Origin: Kitasatospora herbaricolor
GTDB taxonomy: Bacteria > Actinomycetota > Actinomycetes > Streptomycetales > Streptomycetaceae
Assembly (NCBI RefSeq): GCF_030813695.1
Contig: NZ_JAUSVA010000002.1
Span: 5,890,001-5,954,000, forward strand
Direction: 5' to 3'
DNA length: 64,000 nucleotides
The notes below the pieces were generated by a model that saw only the letters and a program-made list of their open reading frames with translations, was not told the DNA's origin and searched no databases. Positions 40,334 to 54,503 of the stretch are shown one piece after another. Each line of letters opens with the position of its first letter. The first letter of the stretch is position 1. The position numbers and the translations under genes are program-made.

Positions 40334-42060
40334 TTACTGCAGACCCGTGGGGCGGGCCCCGTCGGGGCGGGGCGGCTTGCGGAGCTGGAACCAGTAGAAG
40401 CCGTGCCCCGCGAGGGTGAGCAGGTACGGCCACTCGCCGATCGAGGGGAAGCGCACCCCGCCGATCAGTTCGACCGGGTACCGGCCTCCGTACCGTCGCA
40501 GGTCCAGTTCGGTCGGCTGCGCGAACCGCGAGAAGTTGTTCACGCACATGACCAGGTCACCCTCGTACTCGCGCACGAAGGCCAGCACCGCGGGATTGCT
40601 GGACGGGAGCTCGGTGTAGGTGCCGAGGCCGAACGCGGGGTTGAGCTTGCGGATCTCGATCATGCGACGCGTCCAGTGCAGCAGAGAACTCGAACTGCTC
40701 TGCTGCGCTTCGACGTTGGTCACCTGATAGCCGTACACCGGGTCCATGATGGGCGGCAGACTGAGCCTGCCCGGGTCGGCGGAGGAGAAACCCGCGTTGC
40801 GGTCGGGCGTCCATTGCATCGGGGTGCGCACGCCGTCCCGGTCGCCCAGCCAGATGTTGTCGCCCATGCCGATCTCGTCCCCGTAGTACAGCACCGGGGA
40901 GCCGGGGAGCGACAGCAGCAGGGCCGTGAACAGCTCGATCTGGTTGCGGTCGTTCTCCAGCAGCGGCGCCAGGCGCCGGCGGATGCCCACGTTGGCGCGC
41001 ATCCGCGGGTCCTTGGCGTACTCCGCGTACATGTAGTCGCGCTCCTCGTCGGTGACCATCTCCAGGGTCAGCTCGTCGTGGTTGCGCAGGAAGATGCCCC
41101 ACTGGCAGCCGCCGGGGATGGTCGGCGTCTTGGCGAGGATCTCCGAGACCGGGTAGCGGGACTCCCGTCGCACGGCCATGAAGATCCGCGGCATCACCGG
41201 GAAGTGGAACGCCATGTGGCACTCGTCGCCGCCGGAGCCGAAGTCGCCGAAGTAGTCGACCACGTCCTCCGGCCACTGGTTGGCCTCGGCGAGCAGCACG
41301 GTGTCCGGGTAGTCCGCGTCGATCTCCTTGCGGACCCGGGCGAGGAACTCGTGGGTCTCCGGGAGGTTCTCGCAGTTGGTGCCCTCCCTGGCGAACAGGT
41401 ACGGCACCGCGTCCAGCCGGAACCCGTCGATCCCGAGGTCCAGCCAGAACCGGAGCCCGGCGATCATCTCCTCCTGGACCCGGGGGTTGTCGTAGTTGAG
41501 GTCCGGCTGGTGGGAGAAGAACCGGTGCCAGAAGTACTGCTTGCGCACCGGGTCGTACGTCCAGTTGGAGGTCTCGGTGTCGACGAAGATGATCCGGGCG
41601 TCCGGGTACTGCTTGTCGTCGTCGGCCCACATGTAGAAGTCGCCGTACGGGCCGTCCGGGTCCTCCCGGGAGGCCTGGAACCACGGGTGCTGGTCGCTGG
41701 TGTGGTTCATCACGAAGTCGATGATCACGCGCATGCCGCGGGCGTGCGCGGCGTCCACGAACACCATGAAGTCGGCCAGGTCGCCGAACTCCGGGAGCAC
41801 CGACTTGTAGTCGGCCACGTCGTAGCCGCCGTCGCGCAGCGGGGAGGCGAAGAAGGGCGGCAGCCAGAGGCAGTCCACACCGAGCCACTGCAGGTAGTCG
41901 AGTTTGGACGTGAGCCCCTGGAGGTCGCCGACGCCGTCTCCGTTGCTGTCCTGGAAGGACCGCACCAGGACCTCGTAGAAGACCGCACGTTTGAACCACT
42001 CCGGGTCCAGGTCCTTCTTCGAGGTCTCGGCGAAGGTGTCGGGGACGGGCTCGTTCACTG

Positions 42061-42064
<4 letters not shown>
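40334..42064 (-). CDS. treS: Trehalose synthase (maltose/trehalose isomerase)
   Basis: The 576-residue GH13 enzyme interconverts trehalose and maltose. Seen: KRAVFYEVLVRSFQDSNGDG, FVMNHTSDQHPWF, the nucleophile Asp in IDGFRLDAVPYLF, the acid Glu in LLAEANQWPEDVVDYF, RNHDELTLEM, and the trehalose-synthase-type PYGDFYMWADDD. A short C-terminal beta domain ends in KPPRPDGARPTGLQ; there is no fused maltokinase. The GTG start overlaps the glgE stop (GTGA), with GGAGGAA upstream, so GlgE and TreS are made together. It supplies maltose for Mak. Confidence 0.95.
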
Positions 42065-44400
<2,336 letters not shown>

Positions 44401-45049
44401 GCCAAACTCCTGCCCGAGATCGGCGGCAGCTCCCGCCGGCCGGTCCGGGGCCAGGGGAGTACCGGGAGAACTGCTGGGTGGGGGGAGGTCGTGCCGCGCC
44501 CGGAGCCTGCCCATGTCGCCGCACCCGGCAACCTGCCCGACTCCGGTCATGCCTGCGGCCGCGAGTCCGAGAGCCCGCGCGCGTCCCGGCGCGCGCCTCT
44601 CCGGGCGCGCCCCAGTGCGACCCAACCCACCCGTGAACGAGCGGAGGCAGCACGAGGACACGCAACGGAAACGCGGCTAGGGCCGAATGGGCTAAGGAAG
44701 GTGAGGGTTTGTCGAAGCGGAAGGATTCGGGCGTGCGGCAGTCGGGGGGCGCCACCCGTCGCCGCACACCCCGCAGCATCAACGACCTTTGTTCATAGTG
44801 ACACCGCCGACAAGACCTACGCAGCGGTAGTGCGACACTTTCGGACTACCCGAGGGGTATATCGGCCAGCGGAAATCAGGCTGTTCCACACTGTTCACGC
44901 ATTGGTGGTGCGGGACTTGGAAAAGTGCGCCCCGCGCGCCCCCCGCGCAGCCCAATGCGCTGAATGCGATCTCATCAATAGGCCGAACGGATCACCAATA
45001 CGTCAGGTGACACACCATCAGGGCCAATGACGGGTCTACGCTTCACGCC
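44401..45049. promoter_or_regulatory. Divergent control region of glgE and glgP
   Basis: The 649 bases between the divergent starts hold no supported gene. From about 44770 to 45010 the DNA is clearly AT-richer, including GGGGTATATCGG near 44854 and GATCTCATCAATAGGCCGAA near 44969. The promoters for both glucan synthesis and glucan phosphorolysis must lie here, so shared control is likely. I could not assign a regulator site. Confidence 0.5.
45037..45042 (+). promoter_or_regulatory. Leaderless-type -10 element of glgP
   Basis: TACGCT is followed by seven bases and the GTG start of glgP; no Shine-Dalgarno sequence precedes the GTG. This suggests a leaderless or near-leaderless transcript. Confidence 0.45.
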
Positions 45050-47743
45050 GTGAAGGCAATCCGCAGATTCACCGTCCGCACCGTCCTGCCCGAACAACTC
45101 CAGCCGTTGCACGAGCTCGCGCTCAATCTGCGCTGGTCATGGCACTCGGAGACCAGAGACCTCTTCCGCTCCGTCGACCCCGAGGTCTGGGCCGCCACCG
45201 GGGAGGACCCGGTGCGCCTGCTCGGCGAGGTGCCGGCCGCCCGGCTCGCCGCCCTCGCCGCGGACCGGCGCTTCCTGCGCAGGCTCGGCGACCAGGCCGA
45301 CGACCTGCGCGAATACCTGTCGGGCCCGCGCTGGTACCAGTCCGCCGAGGACGGCGCCGCGCTGCCCGCCGCGGTCGCCTACTTCTCCCCGGAGTACGGC
45401 ATCGCCGCCGCGCTGCCCCAGTACTCCGGCGGCCTCGGCATCCTGGCCGGCGACCACCTCAAGTCCGCCAGCGACCTCGGCGTGCCGCTGATCGGCGTCG
45501 GCCTCTTCTACCGGCACGGCTACTTCCGCCAGTCGCTCAGCCGCGACGGCTGGCAGCAGGAGCGCTACCCCCTGCTCGACCCCGACGAACTCGCCGTCAG
45601 CCTGCTCCGCGAGGCGGACGGCAGCCCGGTACGGATCGACCTCGCCCTGCCCGCCGGCCGCACCCTGGCCGCGCACATCTGGAAGGCCCAGGTCGGGCGG
45701 GTCCCGCTGCTGCTGCTCGACTCCGACATCGAGGCGAACTCGCCCGCCGAGCGCGATGTGACGGACCGCCTCTACGGCGGCGGCAGCGAGCACCGCCTGC
45801 TCCAGGAGATGCTGCTGGGCATCGGCGGCGTCCGCGCCGTCCGCACGTACTGCCGCCTCACCGGCCACGCGGCGCCCGAGGTCTTCCACACCAACGAGGG
45901 CCACGCCGGCTTCCTCGGGGTGGAACGGATCAGGGAACTGGTCACCGCCGCGGAGAAGGGCGAGGAGGGCGCGCAGGGCCTGGACTTCGCCGCGGCCCTG
46001 GAGGCCGTCCGGGCCGGCACCCTGTTCACCACCCACACGCCCGTACCGGCCGGCATCGACCGATTCGACCGCGAGCTGGTCGCCCGCCACTTCACCGGCG
46101 ACGCGGCGCTGGCCGGCGTCCCGGTGGAGCAGGTGCTGGCGCTCGGCGCCGAGACCTGGCGGGGCGGCGACCCCAAGCTGTTCAACATGGCCGCCATGGG
46201 CCTGCGGCTCGCGCAGCGCGCCAACGGCGTCTCCACCCTGCACGGCGAGGTCAGCCGGTCGATGTTCAACGGCCTCTGGCCGGGCTTCGACGCCGCGGAG
46301 GTGCCGATCGCCTCGGTCACCAACGGCGTGCACGCACCGACCTGGATCGACCCGGCGGTGGTGCGGCTCGGCGCCGCCGAGATCGGCACCGAACGCGCCG
46401 AGGACGCCATGACCACCGGCGAGACCAAGCGCTGGACGGGTCTGGAGCGGATCGGCAACAGCGAGATCTGGGAGCTGCGGCGCGCCCTGCGGGCCCAGCT
46501 GGTCGACGAGGCCCGGAGCAGGGTCCGCACCTCCTGGCGCCAGCGCGGCGCCGGCGACGCGGAGCTCGGCTGGGTCGGCGCGGTGCTCGACCCGGACGTG
46601 CTCACCATCGGCTTCGCCCGCCGGGTGCCCTCGTACAAGCGGCTCACCCTGATGCTGCGCGACCAGGAGCGGCTGCGCGCCCTGCTGCTGCACCCGACCC
46701 GGCCGGTGCAGATCGTGGTGGCCGGCAAGGCGCACCCGGCCGACGAAGGCGGCAAGCGGCTGATCCAGCAGATGGTCGCCTTCGCCGACGACCCGGCGGT
46801 CCGCCACCGGATCGTCTTCCTGCCCGACTACGACATGGCGATGGCCCAGCGGCTCTACCCGGGCTGCGACGTCTGGCTGAACAACCCGCTGCGGCCGCTG
46901 GAGGCCTGCGGGACGTCCGGGATGAAGGCGGCCCTCAACGGCTGCCTGAACCTGTCCGTCCTGGACGGCTGGTGGGACGAGTGGTACGACGGCCAGAACG
47001 GCTGGGCGATCCCCACCGCCGACGGCGTCGGCAGCGTGCTGGACCCGGAGAGCGCCGAGGCCGAGCGCCGCGACGACATCGAGTCCGCCGCCCTGTACGA
47101 CCTGATCGAGCACCAGGTGGCGGCGCGCTTCTACGACCGGGGCGCGGACGGGCTGCCGCACCGCTGGATCGCGATGGTCCGGCACACCCTGGTCACCCTC
47201 GGGCCCAAGGTGCTGGCCGGCCGGATGGTCCGGGAGTACGTGGAGCGGCTCTACACGCCGGCCGCGCTGGCCCAGCGCGAGCTGGCCGCCCCCGCGCCGG
47301 GCGGCACCGGCCACGCCGGGGCCCGGGCGCTCGCCGACTGGAAGGCCAAGGTCCGCCAGGCCTGGCCGGCCGTCCGGGTGGAGCACGTCGAGGCCGAGTG
47401 CCCGGACGAGGCGCAGGAGCTGGGCAGCGCGCTGTCGCTGCGGGTGCAGGTCTCGCTCGGCCCGCTGGAGCCGGCCGACGTGGAGGTGCAGGTGGTCTCC
47501 GGCCGGGTGGACGAGCGGGACGGCATCTCGGACGCCGCCCTGCTCGCGCTCAAGCCGGCCGGCGGCCCCGACCTCGACGGCCGGACGCGTTACGAGGGCC
47601 AGCTGGAGCTCAGCCGGACCGGTCCCTTCGGCTACACCGTCCGGGTGCTGCCGGCCCACCCGCTGCTGGCCTCCCCGGCCGAGCTGGGCCTGGTGGCGCT
47701 GCCGGCGGAGTCGGCCGGGATGGACACCGGCCTGCTGCGCTGA
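45050..47743 (+). CDS. glgP: Alpha-glucan (glycogen) phosphorylase
   Basis: The 897-residue PLP enzyme releases glucose-1-phosphate from alpha-1,4-glucan. It belongs to the short bacterial/archaeal-type family: an N-terminal DUF3417 segment (RFTVRTVLPEQLQPLHELAL; LNLRWSWHSETRDLF), then VAYFSPEYGIAAALPQYSGG, HTNEGHAGFLGVERI, FARRVPSYKRLTL, and the PLP-lysine region ACGTSGMKAALNGCLNLS. The last 150 residues are a beta-rich extension. The GTG start fits the conserved beginning VKAIRRFTV. It is divergent from the glgE operon, so synthesis and breakdown share a control region. It is followed by a tandem repeat and a terminator. Confidence 0.95.
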   Translation: MKAIRRFTVRTVLPEQLQPLHELALNLRWSWHSETRDLFRSVDPEVWAATGEDPVRLLGEVPAARLAALAADRRFLRRLGDQADDLREYLSGPRWYQSAEDGAALPAAVAYFSPEYGIAAALPQYSGGLGILAGDHLKSASDLGVPLIGVGLFYRHGYFRQSLSRDGWQQERYPLLDPDELAVSLLREADGSPVRIDLALPAGRTLAAHIWKAQVGRVPLLLLDSDIEANSPAERDVTDRLYGGGSEHRLLQEMLLGIGGVRAVRTYCRLTGHAAPEVFHTNEGHAGFLGVERIRELVTAAEKGEEGAQGLDFAAALEAVRAGTLFTTHTPVPAGIDRFDRELVARHFTGDAALAGVPVEQVLALGAETWRGGDPKLFNMAAMGLRLAQRANGVSTLHGEVSRSMFNGLWPGFDAAEVPIASVTNGVHAPTWIDPAVVRLGAAEIGTERAEDAMTTGETKRWTGLERIGNSEIWELRRALRAQLVDEARSRVRTSWRQRGAGDAELGWVGAVLDPDVLTIGFARRVPSYKRLTLMLRDQERLRALLLHPTRPVQIVVAGKAHPADEGGKRLIQQMVAFADDPAVRHRIVFLPDYDMAMAQRLYPGCDVWLNNPLRPLEACGTSGMKAALNGCLNLSVLDGWWDEWYDGQNGWAIPTADGVGSVLDPESAEAERRDDIESAALYDLIEHQVAARFYDRGADGLPHRWIAMVRHTLVTLGPKVLAGRMVREYVERLYTPAALAQRELAAPAPGGTGHAGARALADWKAKVRQAWPAVRVEHVEAECPDEAQELGSALSLRVQVSLGPLEPADVEVQVVSGRVDERDGISDAALLALKPAGGPDLDGRTRYEGQLELSRTGPFGYTVRVLPAHPLLASPAELGLVALPAESAGMDTGLLR

Positions 47744-47747
47744 CCGC

Positions 47748-47827
47748 ACCGCAGGGCCGAACGACCGCAGGGCCGAACGACCGCGGGACAGAAACACCGC
47801 AGGACAGAAACACCGGAGGACAGAAAC
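47748..47827 (+). repeat. 16-bp tandem repeat (five copies) after glgP
   Basis: Five head-to-tail 16-bp units begin at 47748, 47764, 47780, 47796 and 47812. Units 1 and 2 are identical (ACCGCAGGGCCGAACG). Units 3-5 share ACCG-GGACAGAAAC with one or two changes. A sixth, partial unit merges into the terminator arm at 47828. It starts 5 bases past the glgP stop. Confidence 0.9.
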
Positions 47828-47828
47828 A

Positions 47829-47871
47829 CCGGAGGGCGCCGGGCCCGTGCACAGGGCCCGGCGCCCTCCGG
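47829..47871. terminator. Bidirectional hairpin terminator
   Basis: A perfect 18-bp stem (47829-47846 with 47854-47871) with a 7-base loop lies between the convergent glgP and ABC exporter genes. Confidence 0.85.
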
Positions 47872-47927
47872 CGTGTCCGGGGCGGCCCGGCCGGGGCGGT
47901 GGCCGGCCGGCCCGCGGCGGGCCCGGC

Positions 47928-49793
47928 TCAGACCAGGCTGGCCCGCCAGGCCTGGTGCAGGTCGGCGAACCGGCCCGTGCCGCCGATCAGCTCGGCGGGG
48001 GTGCCGTCCTCGACGATCCGGCCCTGCTCCATCACCAGCACCCGGTCGGCGATCTCCACGGTGGAGAGCCGGTGGGCGATGATCACGGCCGTCCGGCCGG
48101 CCAGCACCGTCCGCATGGCGCGCTGCACGGCCTGTTCGCCGGGCACGTCCAGCGAGGAGGTCGCCTCGTCCAGGATCAGCACCGCCGGGTCGGCCAGCAG
48201 CGCCCGGGCGAAGGCGACCAGCTGCCGCTGGCCGGCCGAGATCCGGCCGCCGCGCTTGCGCACGTCGGTGTCGAAGCCCTCAGGCAGGGCGGCCACGAAC
48301 TCGTACGCGCCGATCGCGCGGGCCGCCTGCTCGACCTCCTCGCGGGTGGCGCCCGGCTTGCCGATGGCGATGTTCTCGGCGACCGTCCCGGAGAACAGGA
48401 AGGACTCCTGGGTCACCATCACCACCCCGCGCCGCAGGTCGGCGGTGGAGAGGTCGCGCAGGTCGACGCCGTCCAGGGTGATCCGGCCCTCGGTCGGGTC
48501 GTAGAACCGGGCGAGCAGCTTGGCCAGCGTCGACTTGCCCGCGCCGGTGGCGCCGACCACGGCGGTGGTCCGCCCGGCGGGCAGCACCAGGTCGAACGGC
48601 GGCAGCACCTCCTTGCCGGTCCGGTAGGCGAACCGGGTGCCCTGGAAGGCCACCTCCCTTCCGGTGCCCGTGCCGGCCGGCAGGGTCACCGGCGTGGCCG
48701 GCTCGGCGACGGTCGGCTCGTGGGCGAGCAGACCGGCGATCTTCTCCAGGGCGGCGGCCGCCGACTGGTAGCTGTTCAGGAACATCGCCAGCTGGTCGAT
48801 CGGGTCGTACAGCCGGCGCAGGTACAGCACGAAGCCGGTGAGCACGCCGAGCTCCAGGCTGCCGTCGGTGACCAGGAAGGCGCCCAGCACCACGACGCCG
48901 GTGACCCAGACGTTGGCGGTGGTCCTGGACAGGCCGACGAAGCGGGCCAGCTCGCGGAACCCCTCCGCCTGGGCGGTCGCCGACCGGCGGTTGAGCACGC
49001 CGAACGCCGCCTCGTTGGCGGCTTCCCGGCGGAAGGCCTGGACCGGGCGGATGCCGTTCATGGTCTCGGTGAACTTCACGATCAGGGTGGCCGTCGCGGT
49101 GCGCGAACGCCGGTAGACCCGCAGCGAGCGGCGCCGGAAGGACCGCGTGATCAGGTACAGCGGCAGGAAGGAGACCAGCGAGACCAGGCCGAGGCGCCAG
49201 TCCATCACCAGCAGCAGCACCGAGATGTAGAACACCGACAGGAAGACCGTCAGCAGCTCCTGCAGGCCCTCCGAGAGCAGCTCGCGCAGGGCGTCCACGT
49301 CGCTGGTGGCCCGGGAGGTGATCCGCCCCGAGGTGTAGCGCTCGTGGAAGTCCAGGCTGAGCCGCTGGGCGTGCCGGAAGATCCGGCCGCGCAGCTCCAG
49401 CAGGATGTCCTGGTTGATCCGGGCACTCATCCGGATGAAGGCGCGCTGCAGCACGGTGCTCAGCGCGGCGCAGCCCAGGTACGCGCCGATCACGGCGATC
49501 AGCGGGCCGCTGTCGTGGTCGCGCAGCGCCGGGACGGCCCGGTCCATGGTGATGGCCACCAGCAGCGGGCCGGCCTGCAGGGCGGCCTGCTGGACCAGGA
49601 TGACCAGCATGGCCCGGGCGATCCTGCCCCGGTGCGGGCCGAGCAGCGCGGCCAGCAGGGTGCGGGCCGCGCCGGGCGGGACGGGGATGTCCTCGTCGTC
49701 GGAGGGCGGCGCGAGCAGCTCGGCCTCGGGCGGGTCCGGTTGCTCCTCGGGGCCCCGGGCCTCCTTCGTCGGCCGGACGGTGGTGGTGCTCAT
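47928..49793 (-). CDS. Heterodimeric ABC exporter subunit with consensus Walker B Glu
   Basis: The 621-residue half-transporter has a cytoplasmic acidic N-terminus, six membrane helices (about 50-345; IARAMLVILVQQAALQAGPL, FLSVFYISVLLLVMDWRLGL) and a nucleotide-binding domain: Walker A VGATGAGKST, signature GGRISAGQRQLVAFARA, Walker B AVLILDEATSSLD, H-loop IIAHRLSTV. The signature reads SAGQ instead of SGGQ. Paired with the upstream subunit this gives the asymmetry of heterodimeric exporters. The ATG overlaps the partner stop (ATGA). Lipid, peptide or drug export is possible; the substrate is unknown. Confidence 0.92.
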   Translation of the reverse strand: MSTTTVRPTKEARGPEEQPDPPEAELLAPPSDDEDIPVPPGAARTLLAALLGPHRGRIARAMLVILVQQAALQAGPLLVAITMDRAVPALRDHDSGPLIAVIGAYLGCAALSTVLQRAFIRMSARINQDILLELRGRIFRHAQRLSLDFHERYTSGRITSRATSDVDALRELLSEGLQELLTVFLSVFYISVLLLVMDWRLGLVSLVSFLPLYLITRSFRRRSLRVYRRSRTATATLIVKFTETMNGIRPVQAFRREAANEAAFGVLNRRSATAQAEGFRELARFVGLSRTTANVWVTGVVVLGAFLVTDGSLELGVLTGFVLYLRRLYDPIDQLAMFLNSYQSAAAALEKIAGLLAHEPTVAEPATPVTLPAGTGTGREVAFQGTRFAYRTGKEVLPPFDLVLPAGRTTAVVGATGAGKSTLAKLLARFYDPTEGRITLDGVDLRDLSTADLRRGVVMVTQESFLFSGTVAENIAIGKPGATREEVEQAARAIGAYEFVAALPEGFDTDVRKRGGRISAGQRQLVAFARALLADPAVLILDEATSSLDVPGEQAVQRAMRTVLAGRTAVIIAHRLSTVEIADRVLVMEQGRIVEDGTPAELIGGTGRFADLHQAWRASLV

Positions 49794-51760
49794 CGGGCGG
49801 GGCTTCCTTCCAGCACGGGGGCGGCCTCGCCCGACATGAGTTCGCGGTAGACGGCGGAGGACTGCAGCAGCTCCTGGTGGGTGCCGACGGCGGCGATCCG
49901 GCCGTCGGCCAGCACGGCCACCCGGTCGGCCAGCAGGACGGTGCTCGGGCGGTGCGCCACCACCAGCGCGGTGGTGGAGCCGAGCACCTCGCGCAGGGCC
50001 TGCTCGACCAGCGCCTCGGTGTGCACGTCCAGCGCGGACAGCGGGTCGTCCAGCACCAGGAAGGCGGGGTCGCCGACCACGGCCCGGGCCAGGGCCAGCC
50101 GCTGCCGCTGACCGCCCGACAGGCTCAGGCCCTGCTCGCCGACCTGGGTCCCGGTGCCGGCCGGGAGCCGCTCCACGAAGTCGGCCTGGGCGGTGTCGAG
50201 GGCCCGGCGCAGCTGCTCGTCGGAGGCGTCGGGGGCGCCCATCAGGACGTTCTCCCCGACCGAGGCGGAGAACAGGGTGGGCTCCTCGAAGGCCACCGAG
50301 ACCAGCTCGCGCAGCCGTGCCCGGGGGATCTCCCGGATGTCCCGGCCGTCCAGGGTGATGGTGCCGCCGGTCGCCTCGTAGAGGCGGGGCAGCAGCGCGG
50401 TCAGCGTGGTCTTGCCGCTGCCGGTGGCGCCGACCAGTGCCATCGTCTCGCCGCGGCGGACGTGCAGGTCGATCCCGCGGAGCAGGTCGGGGGTGTCGTC
50501 GGGGGCGTCGGGGTAGCGGAACCGGACGCCGGTGAGCCGGATGCCCTCGTCCGTGGCGCCGGCGGCCGTGGCCTCGGCGGTGGACGTCTCGGTGGCCGTG
50601 CCGGTGGTCGTGGCGCCGGCGGCCGTGGTCCGGTCGCCGCCGTCCTCCGGCTCGTCCAGCACCTCGAAGTAGCGGTCGGTGGCGGTCGCCGCCTCGTTGG
50701 CGTACGCGAGCAGCCAGCCGAGCGACTCGACCGGCCAGCGCAGGGCGAGCGCGGTGGACAGGAAGGCCACCAGGGTGCCGGTGGTCAGTTCGTCCTGGGC
50801 GACCAGGTAGGCGCCGACGGCCAGCGCGCAGCCGAGCGCCAGCTCCGGCAGGCCGACGATGACGGCCCACAGGTTGGCCAGCAGGCCGGCCTTGTGCAGT
50901 TCGGTCTCGCGCAGCTCGTGGGTCTGGCTGCGGAAGCGCTCGGCCATCGTCCGGTGCCGGCCGAAGGCCTTGAGGATCCGGATGCCGAGGACGGACTCCT
51001 CGATCACGGTGGCGAGGTCGCCGGTCTGGTCCTGGGCGCGGCGGGCCGCCAGCGAGTAGCCGGACTCGAAGTGCCTCGTCAGCACGATCAGCGGCAGTGC
51101 GGGCAGCAGGGTGATCAGGGCCAGCCGCCAGTCCAGCACGAACATCACGGCCGTGCCGGCGGCGAACATCAGCGAGTTGACCACCAGGAAGACCAGCGGG
51201 AAGGCCAGGAACAGTCGCATGGTGAACATGTCGGAGGTGGCCCGGGAGAGCAGCTGGCCGGAGGCCCAGCGGTCGTGGAAGGAGACCGGGAGCCGCTGGA
51301 GCTTGGCGTAGAGGTCGCCGCGCATGGCGGTCTCCAGCCCGGCCAGCGGGCCGGCCAGGACCACCCGTCTGGTGTAGAAGAGGCCGGCCTCGATCAGGCC
51401 GAGCAGCAGCAGCGCGCCGGCGAGCGGCCAGAGCGCGGAGAGGTCGTGACGGGCGATCGGGCCGTCCACGATCCGGCCGAGCACCAGCGGCACGACGAGC
51501 ACGCTGAGCATGGCGACGAGCGCCGCGGAGATCGAGGCGGCCAGCCGCCAGCGGATCACCCGGGCGTAGGGCCACAGGCGCAGCAGGGACCGGACCGTCG
51601 ACCGGTGTGCGGGCGCGGTTGCGGGGGTGCTGCGGGGAGGTCGCCCGGACCGCGGGGTGGGTGGGTCCGGGTCCTCCTGCTCCGGTCGGGGTGGCGACTG
51701 CGGCAGCGTGGACTCTTGGTTCTCGGCCATCGTGGTGAGGGTAAGTCGGTGCACGGTCAT
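49790..51760 (-). CDS. Heterodimeric ABC exporter subunit with degenerate Walker B
   Basis: The 656-residue partner has a Pro/Ser/Thr-rich N-terminus (about 50 residues), six membrane helices (about 65-345), an inserted Thr/Ala-rich linker with TTTGTATETSTAEATAAG near 385-405, and a nucleotide-binding domain: Walker A VGATGSGKTT, canonical signature LSLSGGQRQRLALARA, Walker B FLVLDDPLSALD with Asp in place of the catalytic Glu, H-loop VVAHRPSTV. It is the non-hydrolysing partner in one site. ATG 51760 is chosen; MAENQES ten codons later is an alternative and neither has a strong ribosome-binding site. It is coupled to the downstream subunit. Confidence 0.9.
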   Translation of the reverse strand: MTVHRLTLTTMAENQESTLPQSPPRPEQEDPDPPTPRSGRPPRSTPATAPAHRSTVRSLLRLWPYARVIRWRLAASISAALVAMLSVLVVPLVLGRIVDGPIARHDLSALWPLAGALLLLGLIEAGLFYTRRVVLAGPLAGLETAMRGDLYAKLQRLPVSFHDRWASGQLLSRATSDMFTMRLFLAFPLVFLVVNSLMFAAGTAVMFVLDWRLALITLLPALPLIVLTRHFESGYSLAARRAQDQTGDLATVIEESVLGIRILKAFGRHRTMAERFRSQTHELRETELHKAGLLANLWAVIVGLPELALGCALAVGAYLVAQDELTTGTLVAFLSTALALRWPVESLGWLLAYANEAATATDRYFEVLDEPEDGGDRTTAAGATTTGTATETSTAEATAAGATDEGIRLTGVRFRYPDAPDDTPDLLRGIDLHVRRGETMALVGATGSGKTTLTALLPRLYEATGGTITLDGRDIREIPRARLRELVSVAFEEPTLFSASVGENVLMGAPDASDEQLRRALDTAQADFVERLPAGTGTQVGEQGLSLSGGQRQRLALARAVVGDPAFLVLDDPLSALDVHTEALVEQALREVLGSTTALVVAHRPSTVLLADRVAVLADGRIAAVGTHQELLQSSAVYRELMSGEAAPVLEGSPAR

Positions 51761-51920
51761 TTCTCACCAGGTTTTTTGCCCCTGTCGGCGAGAACCGGCC
51801 ACCCGGCGGGGGCCCGGCGGCGGCGGGAACCGGCCACCGGGCGGGCCGTTCCCGGTCGTGGACGGCCGGGGCGGACGCCCGTCCCTGCCGACCGTCCCCC
51901 GCCCGTCCCCCGCGGGCCGG

Positions 51921-54197
<2,277 letters not shown>

Positions 54198-54503
54198 GAC
54201 CGCACCCTCCCAGTACGGGGGTGTCCCGTACCCCGTCCCACACTTGTTCCCTGATCGGATGCCGCTGTCACGTGGCGGATCATCTTGTGACGGACCGTGA
54301 ACGATTCTGCCCCCGGACGCGCCCGGACGGCGTAGGCCGTCCGCAGGGCTTCGTTCGTGTCCGGCCGGGGTCGCGGTCGTTATGCCCGGTATCGAGCGGT
54401 TGGACCCTTACGCTGGCAGACGGACGGTCGGTGAGGGTTCGTCGGCGGACCGCCCTGCCGGACGGCGGCGAGCTGGCGGACGACGGACACAGCGGGAGGC
54501 CGG
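54198..54503. other. Divergent region between glgX and the first L,D-transpeptidase
   Basis: No gene is supported in these 306 bases. A TACGCT hexamer (54409-54414) is the best -10-like element for the rightward gene but has no matching -35 at normal spacing. The paired GCAAC-N-CGTGT element found before the other two transpeptidases is absent here. Confidence 0.4.

Noticed and set aside
44401..44661. Upstream start for glgE at 44661
   Set aside because: The extra residues lack coding character, and the ATG at 44400 has a good ribosome-binding site.
47748..47827. The 16-bp repeat array as a CRISPR
   Set aside because: Units are directly adjacent without spacers and no cas genes are present.
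45137..48504. Very long open frames on both strands across glgP
   Set aside because: Arg/Pro/Gly-rich or Val/Gln/His-rich shadows; the 45050 frame carries all phosphorylase motifs.
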